From assembly GCF_021531975.1 (NCBI RefSeq), contig NZ_JAFBIY010000008.1, forward strand, positions 1-64,000: a stretch of 64,000 bases of DNA, in the 5' to 3' direction. Position numbers and translations under genes: made by a program. Of the stretch, positions 1 to 7,563 are shown piece after piece. This stretch comes from Faecalicatena contorta. Its GTDB lineage: Bacteria > Bacillota > Clostridia > Lachnospirales > Lachnospiraceae. The notes under the pieces were generated by a model that did no database searches, was not told where the DNA came from, and saw nothing but the letters and a program-made list of their open reading frames with translations. Every line of letters starts with the position of its first letter. The stretch's first letter is position 1.

Positions 1-325
<325 letters not shown>

Positions 326-393
326 ACAAGGTGGATAGGTAATGGATGATTTCTTGTATGCAGTTTTGAAGGTACATACCTTTAATTAAATAT

Positions 394-465
394 TCCTCGA
401 TAGCTCAGCGGTAGAGCATTCGGCTGTTAACCGAAGGGTCGTTGGTTCGAACCCAACTCGGGGAG
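394..465 (+). tRNA. tRNA-Asn (anticodon GTT)
   Basis: The acceptor arm TCCTCGA (394-400) pairs with TCGGGGA (458-464), with discriminator G at 465. The anticodon loop CTGTTAA gives GTT and the T-arm GGTTCGAACCC is standard. CCA is not encoded, so a CCA-adding enzyme is required. It follows the 23S gene directly and is probably co-transcribed with it. Confidence 0.95.
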
Positions 466-470
466 CTAAA

Positions 471-499
471 AAATCGCAAACAATTGTTTGTGATTTTTT
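471..499 (+). terminator. Rho-independent terminator after tRNA-Asn
   Basis: AAATCGCAAACAA (471-483) is complementary to TTGTTTGTGATTT (484-496), and the descending arm runs into T residues. It probably ends the rRNA/tRNA-Asn transcript, because a new promoter precedes tRNA-Glu. Confidence 0.7.
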
Positions 500-554
500 A
501 TTTGTCATTATGTCAAATAGTTGATAAAAATGACAATAAAAATTAAAAAAACAC

Positions 555-586
555 TTGCAAAAACACTGATAATATGATAATATAAT
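555..586 (+). promoter_or_regulatory. Promoter of the tRNA-Glu to tRNA-Leu cluster
   Basis: TTGCAA at 555-560 lies 17 bases before TAATAT at 578-583, with an overlapping TATAAT at 581-586, in a very AT-rich stretch. tRNA-Glu starts about 45 bases downstream. Assigned from spacing and consensus only. Confidence 0.55.
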
Positions 587-629
587 TTTCGGTCACTTTA
601 GAAAAATGTTGTGATAATCAAGTGTATAT

Positions 630-701
630 GGCTCCGTGGTCAAGCGGTTAAGACATCGCCCTTTCACGGCGGTAACACGGGTTCGATTCCCGTCGGAGTC
701 A
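630..701 (+). tRNA. tRNA-Glu (anticodon TTC)
   Basis: The acceptor GGCTCCG (630-636) pairs with CGGAGTC (694-700), with discriminator A at 701. The anticodon loop CTTTCAC gives TTC and the T-arm GGTTCGATTCC is standard. CCA is not encoded. It is the first gene of a six-tRNA run. Confidence 0.95.
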
Positions 702-706
702 TTTAT

Positions 707-779
707 GCCGATGTGGCTCAATTGGCAGAGCAGCTGATTTGTAATCAGCAGGTTATCGGTTCGAGTCCGATCATCGGCT
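707..779 (+). tRNA. tRNA-Thr (anticodon TGT)
   Basis: The acceptor GCCGATG (707-713) pairs with CATCGGC (772-778). The anticodon loop TTTGTAA gives TGT. It lies six bases after tRNA-Glu and CCA is not encoded. Confidence 0.95.
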
Positions 780-807
780 TAGTTCCTATAAGGGACTTAA
801 AGATTTT

Positions 808-881
808 GGACCTTTAGCTCAGTTGGTTAGAGCAATCGGCTCATAACCGATCGGTCCTGGGTTCGAGTCCCCGAAGGTCCA
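808..881 (+). tRNA. tRNA-Met (anticodon CAT), elongator type
   Basis: The acceptor GGACCTT pairs with AAGGTCC (874-880), with discriminator A at 881. The anticodon loop is CTCATAA. The stem under the loop lacks the three G:C pairs of initiator tRNA and the first acceptor pair is G:C, so this is an elongator Met. A lysidine-modified Ile tRNA with genomic CAT cannot be excluded. Confidence 0.88.
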
Positions 882-887
882 TTATAA

Positions 888-961
888 GGCCCAGTGGCTC
901 AGTTGGTTAGAGCGCCGCCCTGTCACGGCGGAGGTCGAGAGTTCGAGTCTCTTCTGGGTCG
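888..961 (+). tRNA. tRNA-Asp (anticodon GTC)
   Basis: The acceptor GGCCCAG (888-894) pairs with CTGGGTC (954-960), with discriminator G at 961. The anticodon loop CTGTCAC gives GTC. It lies six bases after tRNA-Met and CCA is not encoded. Confidence 0.95.
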
Positions 962-995
962 TTCGTATCAAAAGATACGACGTACAATTTCATAT

Positions 996-1068
996 GGGAT
1001 CATAGCTCAGCTGGGAGAGCACCTGCCTTACAAGCAGGGGGTCATAGGTTCGAGCCCTATTGGTCCCA
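996..1068 (+). tRNA. tRNA-Val (anticodon TAC)
   Basis: The acceptor GGGATCA pairs with TGGTCCC (1061-1067), including a wobble. The anticodon loop CTTACAA gives TAC, and the T-arm GGTTCGAGCCC is standard. CCA is not encoded. Confidence 0.95.
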
Positions 1069-1093
1069 CTTTACAACTTTATGTTGTAAGAAT

Positions 1094-1180
1094 GCCGCAG
1101 TGGCGGAACTGGCAGACGCACAGGACTTAAAATCCTGCGGGACTTATACTCTCGTACCGGTTCGATTCCGGTCTGCGGCA
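1094..1180 (+). tRNA. tRNA-Leu (anticodon TAA)
   Basis: The acceptor GCCGCAG (1094-1100) pairs with CTGCGGC (1173-1179). The anticodon loop CTTAAAA gives TAA. The extra bases between the anticodon arm and the T-arm form the long variable arm typical of class II Leu tRNA. It is the last gene of the cluster. Confidence 0.95.
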
Positions 1181-1191
1181 TTTTATTATTT

Positions 1192-1231
1192 AGCTCTCAA
1201 TTCCTTTAAAATAAGGGATTGGGGCTTTTTT
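1192..1231 (+). terminator. Terminator of the tRNA cluster
   Basis: AGCTCT plus AATTCCTT (1192-1206) pairs with AAGGGATT plus GGGGCT, leaving one bulged C, and is followed by a run of T (1226-1231). This is a classic intrinsic terminator just after tRNA-Leu. Confidence 0.75.
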
Positions 1232-1353
1232 CATTTTTAAAAAGTCTGGTTTATGTTTGGTCCAAGCATTATCCTAATAAATTTGAGACATTTTTATGTA
1301 TAATAAAATTAAATCATGAAAAAGGAGGAACCATCAGGTTCGAAGGAAATACT

Positions 1354-2205
1354 ATGTTAAAATTGAAAAAGTCTATTTTGCCAAAAGAGTTCTTAATTAT
1401 TACGGTTGCAGATTGTATTATTGCGGCAGCAGTATTTTTCTTTCTGGTACCCAGTCATGCAGCGGTAAGTTCTATATCAGGTCTTGCAATTGTACTTAAA
1501 AATGTTATTCCGCTACATATTTCGACCATCACATTGATATTAAATGTAGTCCTTTTGATTTTGGGATTTTTCTTGTGCGGTTCGGATTTTGGATTTAAGA
1601 CAGTATATGGAAGTGTATTGCTGTCAGGTTATCTGGCAGTGTATGAACAATTATTTCCCAATTATACTTCCATTACGGATAGTCCGGAGCTAGATGTACT
1701 TTGCTATATTTTAGTGGTAAGTTTTGGCCTGAGTATGCTGTTTAATATCAATGCATCTTCTGGGGGAATTGATATTATTGCAAAGATTATGAATCGGTAT
1801 CTCCATATTGAAATCGGGCGTGCAATGACGATCGCAGGGATATGTGTTGCGCTTTCTTCTGCATTTTTCTATGATAAAAAAATCGTTGTTCTGAGTTTGT
1901 TGGGGACGTACTTTAACGGTATAATCCTGGATAATTTTATATTTGGTCACAATATAAAAAGGCGTGTCTGTATTATTTCTGACAAACTTGAAGAAATCAG
2001 AGAATTTATCGTCGTGAATCTTCACAGCGGTGCATCTTTGTATGAAACAACAGGTGCATATAAGATGGAAAAACATACAGAACTTATAACAATCGTAGAT
2101 AAGAGTGAATATCAGAAGTTAATGTCATTTTTGAGAAAGACAGATCCGAATGCTTTTATTACGGTGTATACAGTAAGTGATATCCATTATACGATAAAAC
2201 CTTAA
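1354..2205 (+). CDS. YitT family membrane protein (DUF161/DUF2179)
   Basis: A predicted 283-residue integral membrane protein of the YitT family. Five or six hydrophobic segments fill about residues 12-180, including the family-typical SSGGIDIIA stretch near residue 145. A soluble C-terminal DUF2179-like domain follows, with a KMEKHTELITIV segment. The molecular function of the family is not established, although membrane transport is often suggested. I chose the ATG at 1354 because GAAGGA lies seven bases upstream and MLKLKKSILPKEF is a typical start; an in-frame ATG at 1219 falls within the tRNA terminator. No co-transcribed partner is obvious. Confidence 0.85.
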   Translation: MLKLKKSILPKEFLIITVADCIIAAAVFFFLVPSHAAVSSISGLAIVLKNVIPLHISTITLILNVVLLILGFFLCGSDFGFKTVYGSVLLSGYLAVYEQLFPNYTSITDSPELDVLCYILVVSFGLSMLFNINASSGGIDIIAKIMNRYLHIEIGRAMTIAGICVALSSAFFYDKKIVVLSLLGTYFNGIILDNFIFGHNIKRRVCIISDKLEEIREFIVVNLHSGASLYETTGAYKMEKHTELITIVDKSEYQKLMSFLRKTDPNAFITVYTVSDIHYTIKP

Positions 2206-2280
2206 TCTATATGTACCAGATTCATTTACACTGGGCTCTACACCGGCGAAAGCGATTTAGGATAAGAGGAGATACGAGGC

Positions 2281-2925
2281 ATGAAAGTAATTGATCTGAC
2301 CCATACAATAAAAGAGAATATGCCGGTTTATCCAGGTACAGATACTCCCAGATTTATTCCGGCAAGCGATTATGAAAAGGACGGCTTTAAAGAGACACTG
2401 CTGCAGATGTATACACATACCGGAACACATATGGATCCACCGGCACATTTGTATGCAGACACAATGACGTTGGATCAGTTTCCGGTAAGCCAGTTTATCG
2501 GGAAGGCTCTTGTCATAGATTGTCGAAAACTAAAAGAGGGCGAAGCCATTACCATGGAGTTTATCAGAAAATATGGGAAAAGAGCAGAAGATGCGGATTT
2601 TCTCCTATTCAATCTGGGATGGGATAAACGCTGGGGAACAGACGCTTATTTTGGTGATTATCCATGCATAGACGAGGAAGTACTCGATTATATCATAAAT
2701 GGTAAGTATAAAGGCATTGGTTTTGATGTGATAGGTCTGGATCCTATTGCTGATGTATCTTTAACAAGGCATAAAAGATTATTTGAGAGCAGCAAAATCG
2801 TTAATATCGAAAACCTGAAAAATCTTGAATTGTGTGGGAATGATCTATTTTGGTTTAGTTGTTTCCCATTAAAAATGGAAAATTGTGACGGTTCACCTGT
2901 CAGAGCTGTTGCATGGTTTGAGTAA
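2281..2925 (+). CDS. Cyclase-family metal-dependent hydrolase
   Basis: A 214-residue protein of the cyclase/kynurenine-formamidase-like family. These are metal-dependent hydrolases that open cyclic or N-formyl substrates. The metal-binding signature HTGTHMDPPAH is at residues 46-56, with a second conserved GLDPIAD segment near residue 155. The substrate cannot be told from sequence, and bacterial members include formamidases and isatin hydrolases. A good AAGAGGAG ribosome binding site precedes the start. The flavodoxin gene follows after about 35 bases and the two may be co-transcribed. Confidence 0.83.
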   Translation: MKVIDLTHTIKENMPVYPGTDTPRFIPASDYEKDGFKETLLQMYTHTGTHMDPPAHLYADTMTLDQFPVSQFIGKALVIDCRKLKEGEAITMEFIRKYGKRAEDADFLLFNLGWDKRWGTDAYFGDYPCIDEEVLDYIINGKYKGIGFDVIGLDPIADVSLTRHKRLFESSKIVNIENLKNLELCGNDLFWFSCFPLKMENCDGSPVRAVAWFE

Positions 2926-2960
2926 GAAAATTTCGAAGGATTGAAAGGACGGATGTTATT

Positions 2961-3503
2961 ATGAAATATATTGTGACTTATTCATCAAAATACGGAAGTA
3001 CACAAAAATATGCAAAGTGGATTGGAGAAGCACTTTCCTGTGAAGTAAAGGACATCAAAGACATTCGTTCAGACATGCTGCAGAACTATGATGTTATTAT
3101 CCATGGCGGAAGTCTGTATGCCGGAGGAGTAAGCGGAATGAAACAGCTGATAAAACTATATCCGACAATCAGTGATAAGAAGCTGATTTTATTTACCTGT
3201 GGACTTGCCGATACGACATCATCCCAAAATGTTATGCATATTGAGAGTAGTGTTTCCAAATCTGTACCTGAAGAAATGTACGACCGTATGAAACAGTTTC
3301 ATTTCAGGGGAGGAATTGATTATAGCAGATTGTCTCTGATTCACAGAGTAATGATGTGGATGCTATGTCAGACAATGAAAAAGAAAGGATATGACAATCT
3401 GTCTGATGAAGATAAGTTGATGTTGGACACATACGGTAAGAAAATCGACTTTTCAGATCAGAGCACAATTAAAGTGCTGGTTGACTATGTAAATTCCCTT
3501 TGA
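2961..3503 (+). CDS. Flavodoxin-domain protein
   Basis: A 180-residue cytoplasmic flavodoxin-fold protein. The FMN phosphate-binding loop is YSSKYGST (residues 7-14), and HGGSLYAGG (about 49-57) is the second flavin-contacting loop. Length and pattern resemble the flavodoxin-domain proteins related to HemG-type protoporphyrinogen oxidase, but no haem genes are nearby, so the redox partner is unknown. It lies downstream of the cyclase-family gene. Its last 19 bases overlap the 3' end of the opposing phosphatase gene. Confidence 0.82.
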   Translation: MKYIVTYSSKYGSTQKYAKWIGEALSCEVKDIKDIRSDMLQNYDVIIHGGSLYAGGVSGMKQLIKLYPTISDKKLILFTCGLADTTSSQNVMHIESSVSKSVPEEMYDRMKQFHFRGGIDYSRLSLIHRVMMWMLCQTMKKKGYDNLSDEDKLMLDTYGKKIDFSDQSTIKVLVDYVNSL

Positions 3504-3952
3504 ATCTCTACAACCTGCAGCGTGTCGAGGACATGTCGGTTGTAATTTCCGGCTGGAGCAAGAGCCGTATCATTTGTATCAAGTTCCATCATCCACGCTG
3601 CAAAAATGCCGACAGCACGTGAACGTGACTGTCCGGCATAGCAGTGTACAAGCAGAGTGTCTACGTTTTTATGTTCCAGGATGAAGTCAATAATCTGACC
3701 GGCCTGTTCGTCTGAAAAGAGAACAGCGCCTTCTATTTCTTTCTCAATATCATCGAAATAAAGAGTCAGCACGCCTTTGCAGAATTTATTTTCACAGAAT
3801 CGGATCCCGAATCCATCTGTATGAGTATCTTGAATAGAAATTACAGCGTATGTGTCAGCGCATTCTGCCATTTCTTCCAAACCATATGGATAATAATGTC
3901 CCATTACATATTCAAAAGCGTCGTATACAGATCTGACTAAAACTTGTTTCAT
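3485..3952 (-). CDS. Tyrosine/dual-specificity phosphatase-like protein
   Basis: A 155-residue protein carrying the cysteine-phosphatase loop HCYAGQSR (H103, C104, R110), which matches the HC-X5-R catalytic signature. It is shorter than typical PTPs and looks like the compact bacterial predicted-phosphatase group. The likely reaction is dephosphorylation of phosphotyrosine or another phosphomonoester via a cysteinyl-phosphate; the target is unknown. The ATG at 3952 has a usable purine-rich site upstream. It is convergent with the flavodoxin gene and divergent from the LiaF-like gene. Confidence 0.75.
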   Translation of the reverse strand: MKQVLVRSVYDAFEYVMGHYYPYGLEEMAECADTYAVISIQDTHTDGFGIRFCENKFCKGVLTLYFDDIEKEIEGAVLFSDEQAGQIIDFILEHKNVDTLLVHCYAGQSRSRAVGIFAAWMMELDTNDTALAPAGNYNRHVLDTLQVVEIQREFT

Positions 3953-4037
3953 TTTTTTGTCCTCTTAAAATTCGATTTTCCAGTTCTTTCATAATTATAT
4001 CATTACGATTCCCAAATGTAACGTGTTTTCTATAGAA

Positions 4038-4067
4038 TTGACACATTCTCCTGTAAAATCTTACTAT
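4038..4067 (+). promoter_or_regulatory. Promoter of the LiaF-like/DUF4097 pair
   Basis: TTGACA at 4038-4043 and TACTAT at 4062-4067 have an 18-base spacer. They lie about 60 bases before the start codon, in the intergenic region divergent from the phosphatase gene. Confidence 0.6.
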
Positions 4068-4126
4068 CAGATGAAATTTATTTTCTGTAGAATACAGATA
4101 TACAAAGAAAGAGGAGGAAATACAAT

Positions 4127-4810
4127 ATGAAACGTATAAACAGTATTTTGTGGGGGCTTGTTTTAATCGCAATCAGTGGTGTGCTGGCACTCAATGCATT
4201 TGGAATTACGAATATAAATATCTTTTTTGATGGCTGGTGGACTTTGTTTATTATTGTTCCTAGTTTTATCGGTTTATTTAACAATGAAGACAGAACAGCG
4301 AATCTTATCGGTCTTTTTATCGGTGTATTTTTATTCCTTGCATGTCAGGACGTACTGGATTTCGATATATTCTGGAGACTTCTGATACCGGTAATTATTG
4401 CGGCTATTGGTTTGAAAATGATCGTGAAAGGAATCGTTGGAAATAAGAGTACAGAAATAATCAAAAAGATGAAAGAAACCGGTGAAGAGGTGAAAGTTGT
4501 CTTTGCTGCTTTTTCCGGACAGAATGTTAATTTTGATTATGAATTATTTAAAGGCGCAGAGCTTACAGCAGTGTTTGGTGGTGTTAAATGTGATCTGAGA
4601 AATGCAGTTATTGAAAGAGACGTTGCAATAACGACCAGTAGCATTTTTGGAGGAATCGACATATTTGTTCCGGATGATGTGAATGTTAAAGTAAATTCCA
4701 ATTCACTTTTCGGCGGTGTTGATGTGAAGAAGCATAAGAATACAAATGACAACAGATATACACTTTATGTTAACAGTACATGTATCTTTGGGGGAGTGGA
4801 TATAAAATGA
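4127..4810 (+). CDS. LiaF-like membrane protein, cell-envelope stress family
   Basis: A 227-residue protein with three or four hydrophobic segments in the first 110 residues (LiaI/LiaF-type transmembrane domain). A beta-rich C-terminal domain follows, with repeated VFGGV/IFGGI/LFGGV motifs that are typical of LiaF-family C-termini. In Bacillus, LiaF restrains the LiaRS envelope-stress kinase, but no such kinase is adjacent here. The AGAGGAGG site sits at ideal spacing. The stop codon overlaps the start of the next gene (ATGA), so the two are translationally coupled. Confidence 0.8.
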   Translation: MKRINSILWGLVLIAISGVLALNAFGITNINIFFDGWWTLFIIVPSFIGLFNNEDRTANLIGLFIGVFLFLACQDVLDFDIFWRLLIPVIIAAIGLKMIVKGIVGNKSTEIIKKMKETGEEVKVVFAAFSGQNVNFDYELFKGAELTAVFGGVKCDLRNAVIERDVAITTSSIFGGIDIFVPDDVNVKVNSNSLFGGVDVKKHKNTNDNRYTLYVNSTCIFGGVDIK

Positions 4811-5493
4811 CAACAGGACAGAAAATAATAAAATATATGGCAGTTGCTTTTGCACTGTTTTTGAGTATCTCTATTTTAAGCGGAATATGTAGCGCAATTT
4901 TTACGGTCACAGGACTCATGGGAGGAACAGCCACAGGTGATATGAAGGGATATGTCATCGAAGGGGATTTTACAGATTTAAAAATAGACGTAAGTGTTGC
5001 CGAGCTGGAAATTAAGACGGCTGATGAATGGAAATTTGAAACGAATTCTAAGTATATCGAATTGAAAGAAGAAAACGGGAAACTGGAAATCCGGGAAAAC
5101 AGACCTTCCTTTGTGTTACGCCCGGGTGGAAGTAAGGCGATCCTTACGATACCGGAGGATACAGTGTTAGAATATGCAGATATTGATACCGGAGTAGGAG
5201 AGGTAACAATCGATGGATTGTCTGCAGATGTACTTGTCATGGATATTGGCATAGGAGAGGTGAATGCGAAAAAGGTAGAGGTCCTGAACAAAGCGGAAAT
5301 CGATTATGGGATTGGGGAAACGAATCTCGGACTGAAAGGAAGTGCCCTGGATTATCAGATCAGCCTTGATAAGGGAATCGGGGAAGCGATGCTTGAGAAT
5401 CAGGAAATGCAGGATGACTGTGTGTATGGATATGGAAACAGACGGATTGAAATCGATGGAGGTATCGGGGAATTAAATATCATATTTGAGTAA
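4807..5493 (+). CDS. DUF4097-like beta-repeat envelope protein
   Basis: A 228-residue protein with one N-terminal transmembrane segment (about residues 10-32). The extracytoplasmic part is beta-helical and built from repeated GxGE motifs (GVGEVTIDG, GIGEVNAK, GIGETNLG, GIGEAMLE, GIGELNI), as in DUF4097/toastrack proteins. Such proteins often accompany LiaF-like or PspC-like envelope-stress proteins. The start at 4807 is set by the ATGA overlap with the upstream gene; a longer in-frame start at 4780 would lie inside that gene. The function is not known beyond the envelope association. Confidence 0.78.
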   Translation: MTTGQKIIKYMAVAFALFLSISILSGICSAIFTVTGLMGGTATGDMKGYVIEGDFTDLKIDVSVAELEIKTADEWKFETNSKYIELKEENGKLEIRENRPSFVLRPGGSKAILTIPEDTVLEYADIDTGVGEVTIDGLSADVLVMDIGIGEVNAKKVEVLNKAEIDYGIGETNLGLKGSALDYQISLDKGIGEAMLENQEMQDDCVYGYGNRRIEIDGGIGELNIIFE

Positions 5494-5504
5494 TAATAAT
5501 ACTT

Positions 5505-5533
5505 TTGAATCTATATGCATTTGATGTTATAAT
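5505..5533 (+). promoter_or_regulatory. Promoter of the DUF1848 gene
   Basis: TTGAAT at 5505-5510 and TATAAT at 5528-5533 have exactly 17 bases between them. They lie 25 bases before the start codon, with GAAGGAAGTGAAGAG as the ribosome binding site. Confidence 0.65.
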
Positions 5534-5557
5534 CATTTCAAAGAAGGAAGTGAAGAG

Positions 5558-6502
5558 ATGATTATCAGTGTAAGCAGAAGAACGGATATACCGGCGCTGT
5601 ATCCCGAGTGGCTGATGAACCGGCTGCGCGCGGGAGAAGTGCTGGTTCCGAATCCGTATAACCGTAAAAAGGTAAGCCGTATCGCGTTGTCACCGGATAC
5701 GGCTGATTGTCTTGTGTTCTGGACCAGAAATCCGGAGCCGATGCTTCCTTATCTGAAAGAGATCGATGAAATGGGCTATCGTTATTATTTCCAGATGACG
5801 ATTACGGATTATGAAGCAGATCTGGAGCCGGGGGCACCGGGAATGGCAGAGGCCATGGCTACATTTTTGCTCTTAAGTGAAAGGCTGGGAAAAGAAAAGA
5901 TGGATTGGAGATTCGATCCGATTCTTCTGACAGATAAATATACACAAAGTTATCATCTGGAGAAATTTGAAATGATGTGCGAATGGCTGCATGAAGCTAC
6001 GACAAGGTGTATTCTGAGCTTTGCAGATTCGGGAAAGGAAAAGGGATTTTCTGAGCCGGATGAAGAAGATATGCGGCAGATGGCAAAAGGACTTTCGAAA
6101 ATTGCAAAGAAATACGGACTGCCGCTTTATACCTGTGCAGAGCGGATAGATCTGAGTGCGTATGGAATCCGGCATGGAGCCTGTATTGACAGGGATAAGA
6201 TACACCAGATCGCAGGGTATAAGGTGGATCTTAAGAAGGATCCGGGGCAGCGCAGAGAGTGCCGATGTATACAAAGCATTGATATAGGTATGTATGACAC
6301 ATGTATACACGGGTGTAAATACTGCTACGCTACAGAAAGTATGGAAAGTGCCCGTAAAAAATATGATCAGCATGATCCGGAGTCTCCGATTTTAATCGGA
6401 CATCTCAAAGGAGATGAGAACATAACGGACCGGGAGATGATTTCCAGCAAAGACAACCAGATTTCTTTGTTTGATTTGCCGGAAATGTATACGAGTTTTT
6501 AG
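5558..6502 (+). CDS. DUF1848 protein with a C-terminal radical-SAM-like cysteine motif
   Basis: A 314-residue soluble protein of the DUF1848 family. The opening MIISVSRRTDIPALYPEW and the FWTRNPEPM segment are typical of the family. Near the C-terminus C249, C253 and C256 form a CX3CX2C motif (CIHGCKYC), which normally binds the radical-SAM 4Fe-4S cluster. Here it lies at the C-terminal rather than the N-terminal side of the domain. C235 and C237 are just upstream and may bind metal as well. The substrate is unknown. The gene has its own promoter and no clear operon partner. Confidence 0.75.
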   Translation: MIISVSRRTDIPALYPEWLMNRLRAGEVLVPNPYNRKKVSRIALSPDTADCLVFWTRNPEPMLPYLKEIDEMGYRYYFQMTITDYEADLEPGAPGMAEAMATFLLLSERLGKEKMDWRFDPILLTDKYTQSYHLEKFEMMCEWLHEATTRCILSFADSGKEKGFSEPDEEDMRQMAKGLSKIAKKYGLPLYTCAERIDLSAYGIRHGACIDRDKIHQIAGYKVDLKKDPGQRRECRCIQSIDIGMYDTCIHGCKYCYATESMESARKKYDQHDPESPILIGHLKGDENITDREMISSKDNQISLFDLPEMYTSF

Positions 6503-6521
6503 TGAAAACAGAGAAAATACA

Positions 6522-6580
6522 CAAGAACTTTGATAAAGTATTGACAAAGTTCTTGCATTTTGCTATTTTTAGACTATAGT
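6522..6580 (+). promoter_or_regulatory. Inverted repeat and promoter region upstream of the hypD activase
   Basis: CAAGAACTTTG (6522-6532) is a perfect inverted repeat of CAAAGTTCTTG (6545-6555) across a 12-base spacer. TTGACA at 6541-6546 overlaps its right arm, with TATTTT at 6564-6569 (17-base spacer). An alternative pair is TTGCAT 6553-6558 and TATAGT 6575-6580 (16-base spacer). The repeat may be an operator or a terminator of the upstream gene, because T-rich sequence follows it. Confidence 0.5.
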
Positions 6581-6650
6581 ACAAACTTTGGTCTAGATTA
6601 TTGATTGCTGATGTGAAAAGTAATGATTTAAGAAAATGAGAGGTACATTT

Positions 6651-7559
6651 ATGAGTCTGATTACGAGTATCCAGAAATACTCTATCCATGATGGAGATGG
6701 TATCCGTACGACAGTATTCTTCAAAGGATGTGGCCTGCGTTGTGTGTGGTGTCATAATCCGGAAACGCAGAGTTATAAGAAGCAGCCGCTGTATGATAAA
6801 GAGCGCTGTGTAGGATGCCGAAGCTGTGAGATGGCCTGCCCGCATAAAGCAATTCATGAAGAGAATGGAAAAGTAGTAACCGACCTGAATCTTTGTGATG
6901 CATGCGGAACGTGTACAGATTATTGTAATCTGAATCTGCGGGAGATCGTTGGAAAAGAGTACACAGTTGATGAACTGATAAAGGAACTTAAGAAAGATGA
7001 GATGTTTTACGAAGAGTCCGGCGGTGGTGTGACTTTGTCTGGCGGTGAGGTCATGACAGCAGATATGGATTATGTAGAGGCTCTCTGTAAGAAGCTCAGA
7101 CATCTTGGTATTACAGTGACGATTGATACTTGTGGTTTTGCCCCATATGAGAATTATGAGAGACTTCTTCCATATGTAGATACATTTTTATATGATATCA
7201 AAACGATGGATAATGATTTACATAAGAAATATATGGGAGCCGGTAATGAACTGATTCTTTCCAATCTGGAGAAATTAAGTGCGGCCGGAGCGAGAATATA
7301 TATCCGTATTCCTACGATTAAGGAAGTAAATGGTGATGATGCTTCTATGAAAGCAATCATTGCATACCTTCAGGAGAAGAATATCCGGGTGGCAAATGTA
7401 AATCTTCTGCCTTACCATAATACAGGTTCTTCCAAATATGAGAAAGTAGGCATGGAATATGAAGGAACGGGGCTTCATGCACCTTCCAAAGAAGAGATGG
7501 AACATTTTGTAACGTTATTTAAGGAAGCGGGATTCCACAATATAAAAATAGGAGGTTAG
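6651..7559 (+). CDS. Glycyl radical enzyme activase for HypD (radical SAM)
   Basis: A 302-residue activase that installs the glycyl radical on the enzyme encoded directly downstream, using S-adenosylmethionine and a 4Fe-4S cluster. C27, C31 and C34 form the CX3CX2C site. A ferredoxin insert follows, with C53, C56, C59, C63 and a second LCDACGTC cluster motif. It is the standard architecture of PflA-like activases for dehydratase and lyase glycyl radical enzymes. GGGVTLSGGE is the SAM-binding GGE region. I prefer ATG 6651 over 6636 because GAGAGG lies eight bases before it. Only four bases separate its stop from hypD. Confidence 0.92.
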   Translation: MSLITSIQKYSIHDGDGIRTTVFFKGCGLRCVWCHNPETQSYKKQPLYDKERCVGCRSCEMACPHKAIHEENGKVVTDLNLCDACGTCTDYCNLNLREIVGKEYTVDELIKELKKDEMFYEESGGGVTLSGGEVMTADMDYVEALCKKLRHLGITVTIDTCGFAPYENYERLLPYVDTFLYDIKTMDNDLHKKYMGAGNELILSNLEKLSAAGARIYIRIPTIKEVNGDDASMKAIIAYLQEKNIRVANVNLLPYHNTGSSKYEKVGMEYEGTGLHAPSKEEMEHFVTLFKEAGFHNIKIGG

Positions 7560-7563
7560 AAAG

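Noticed and set aside
611-1130. Open frames across the tRNA cluster
   Set aside because: They are translations of tRNA genes, which explain the sequence fully.
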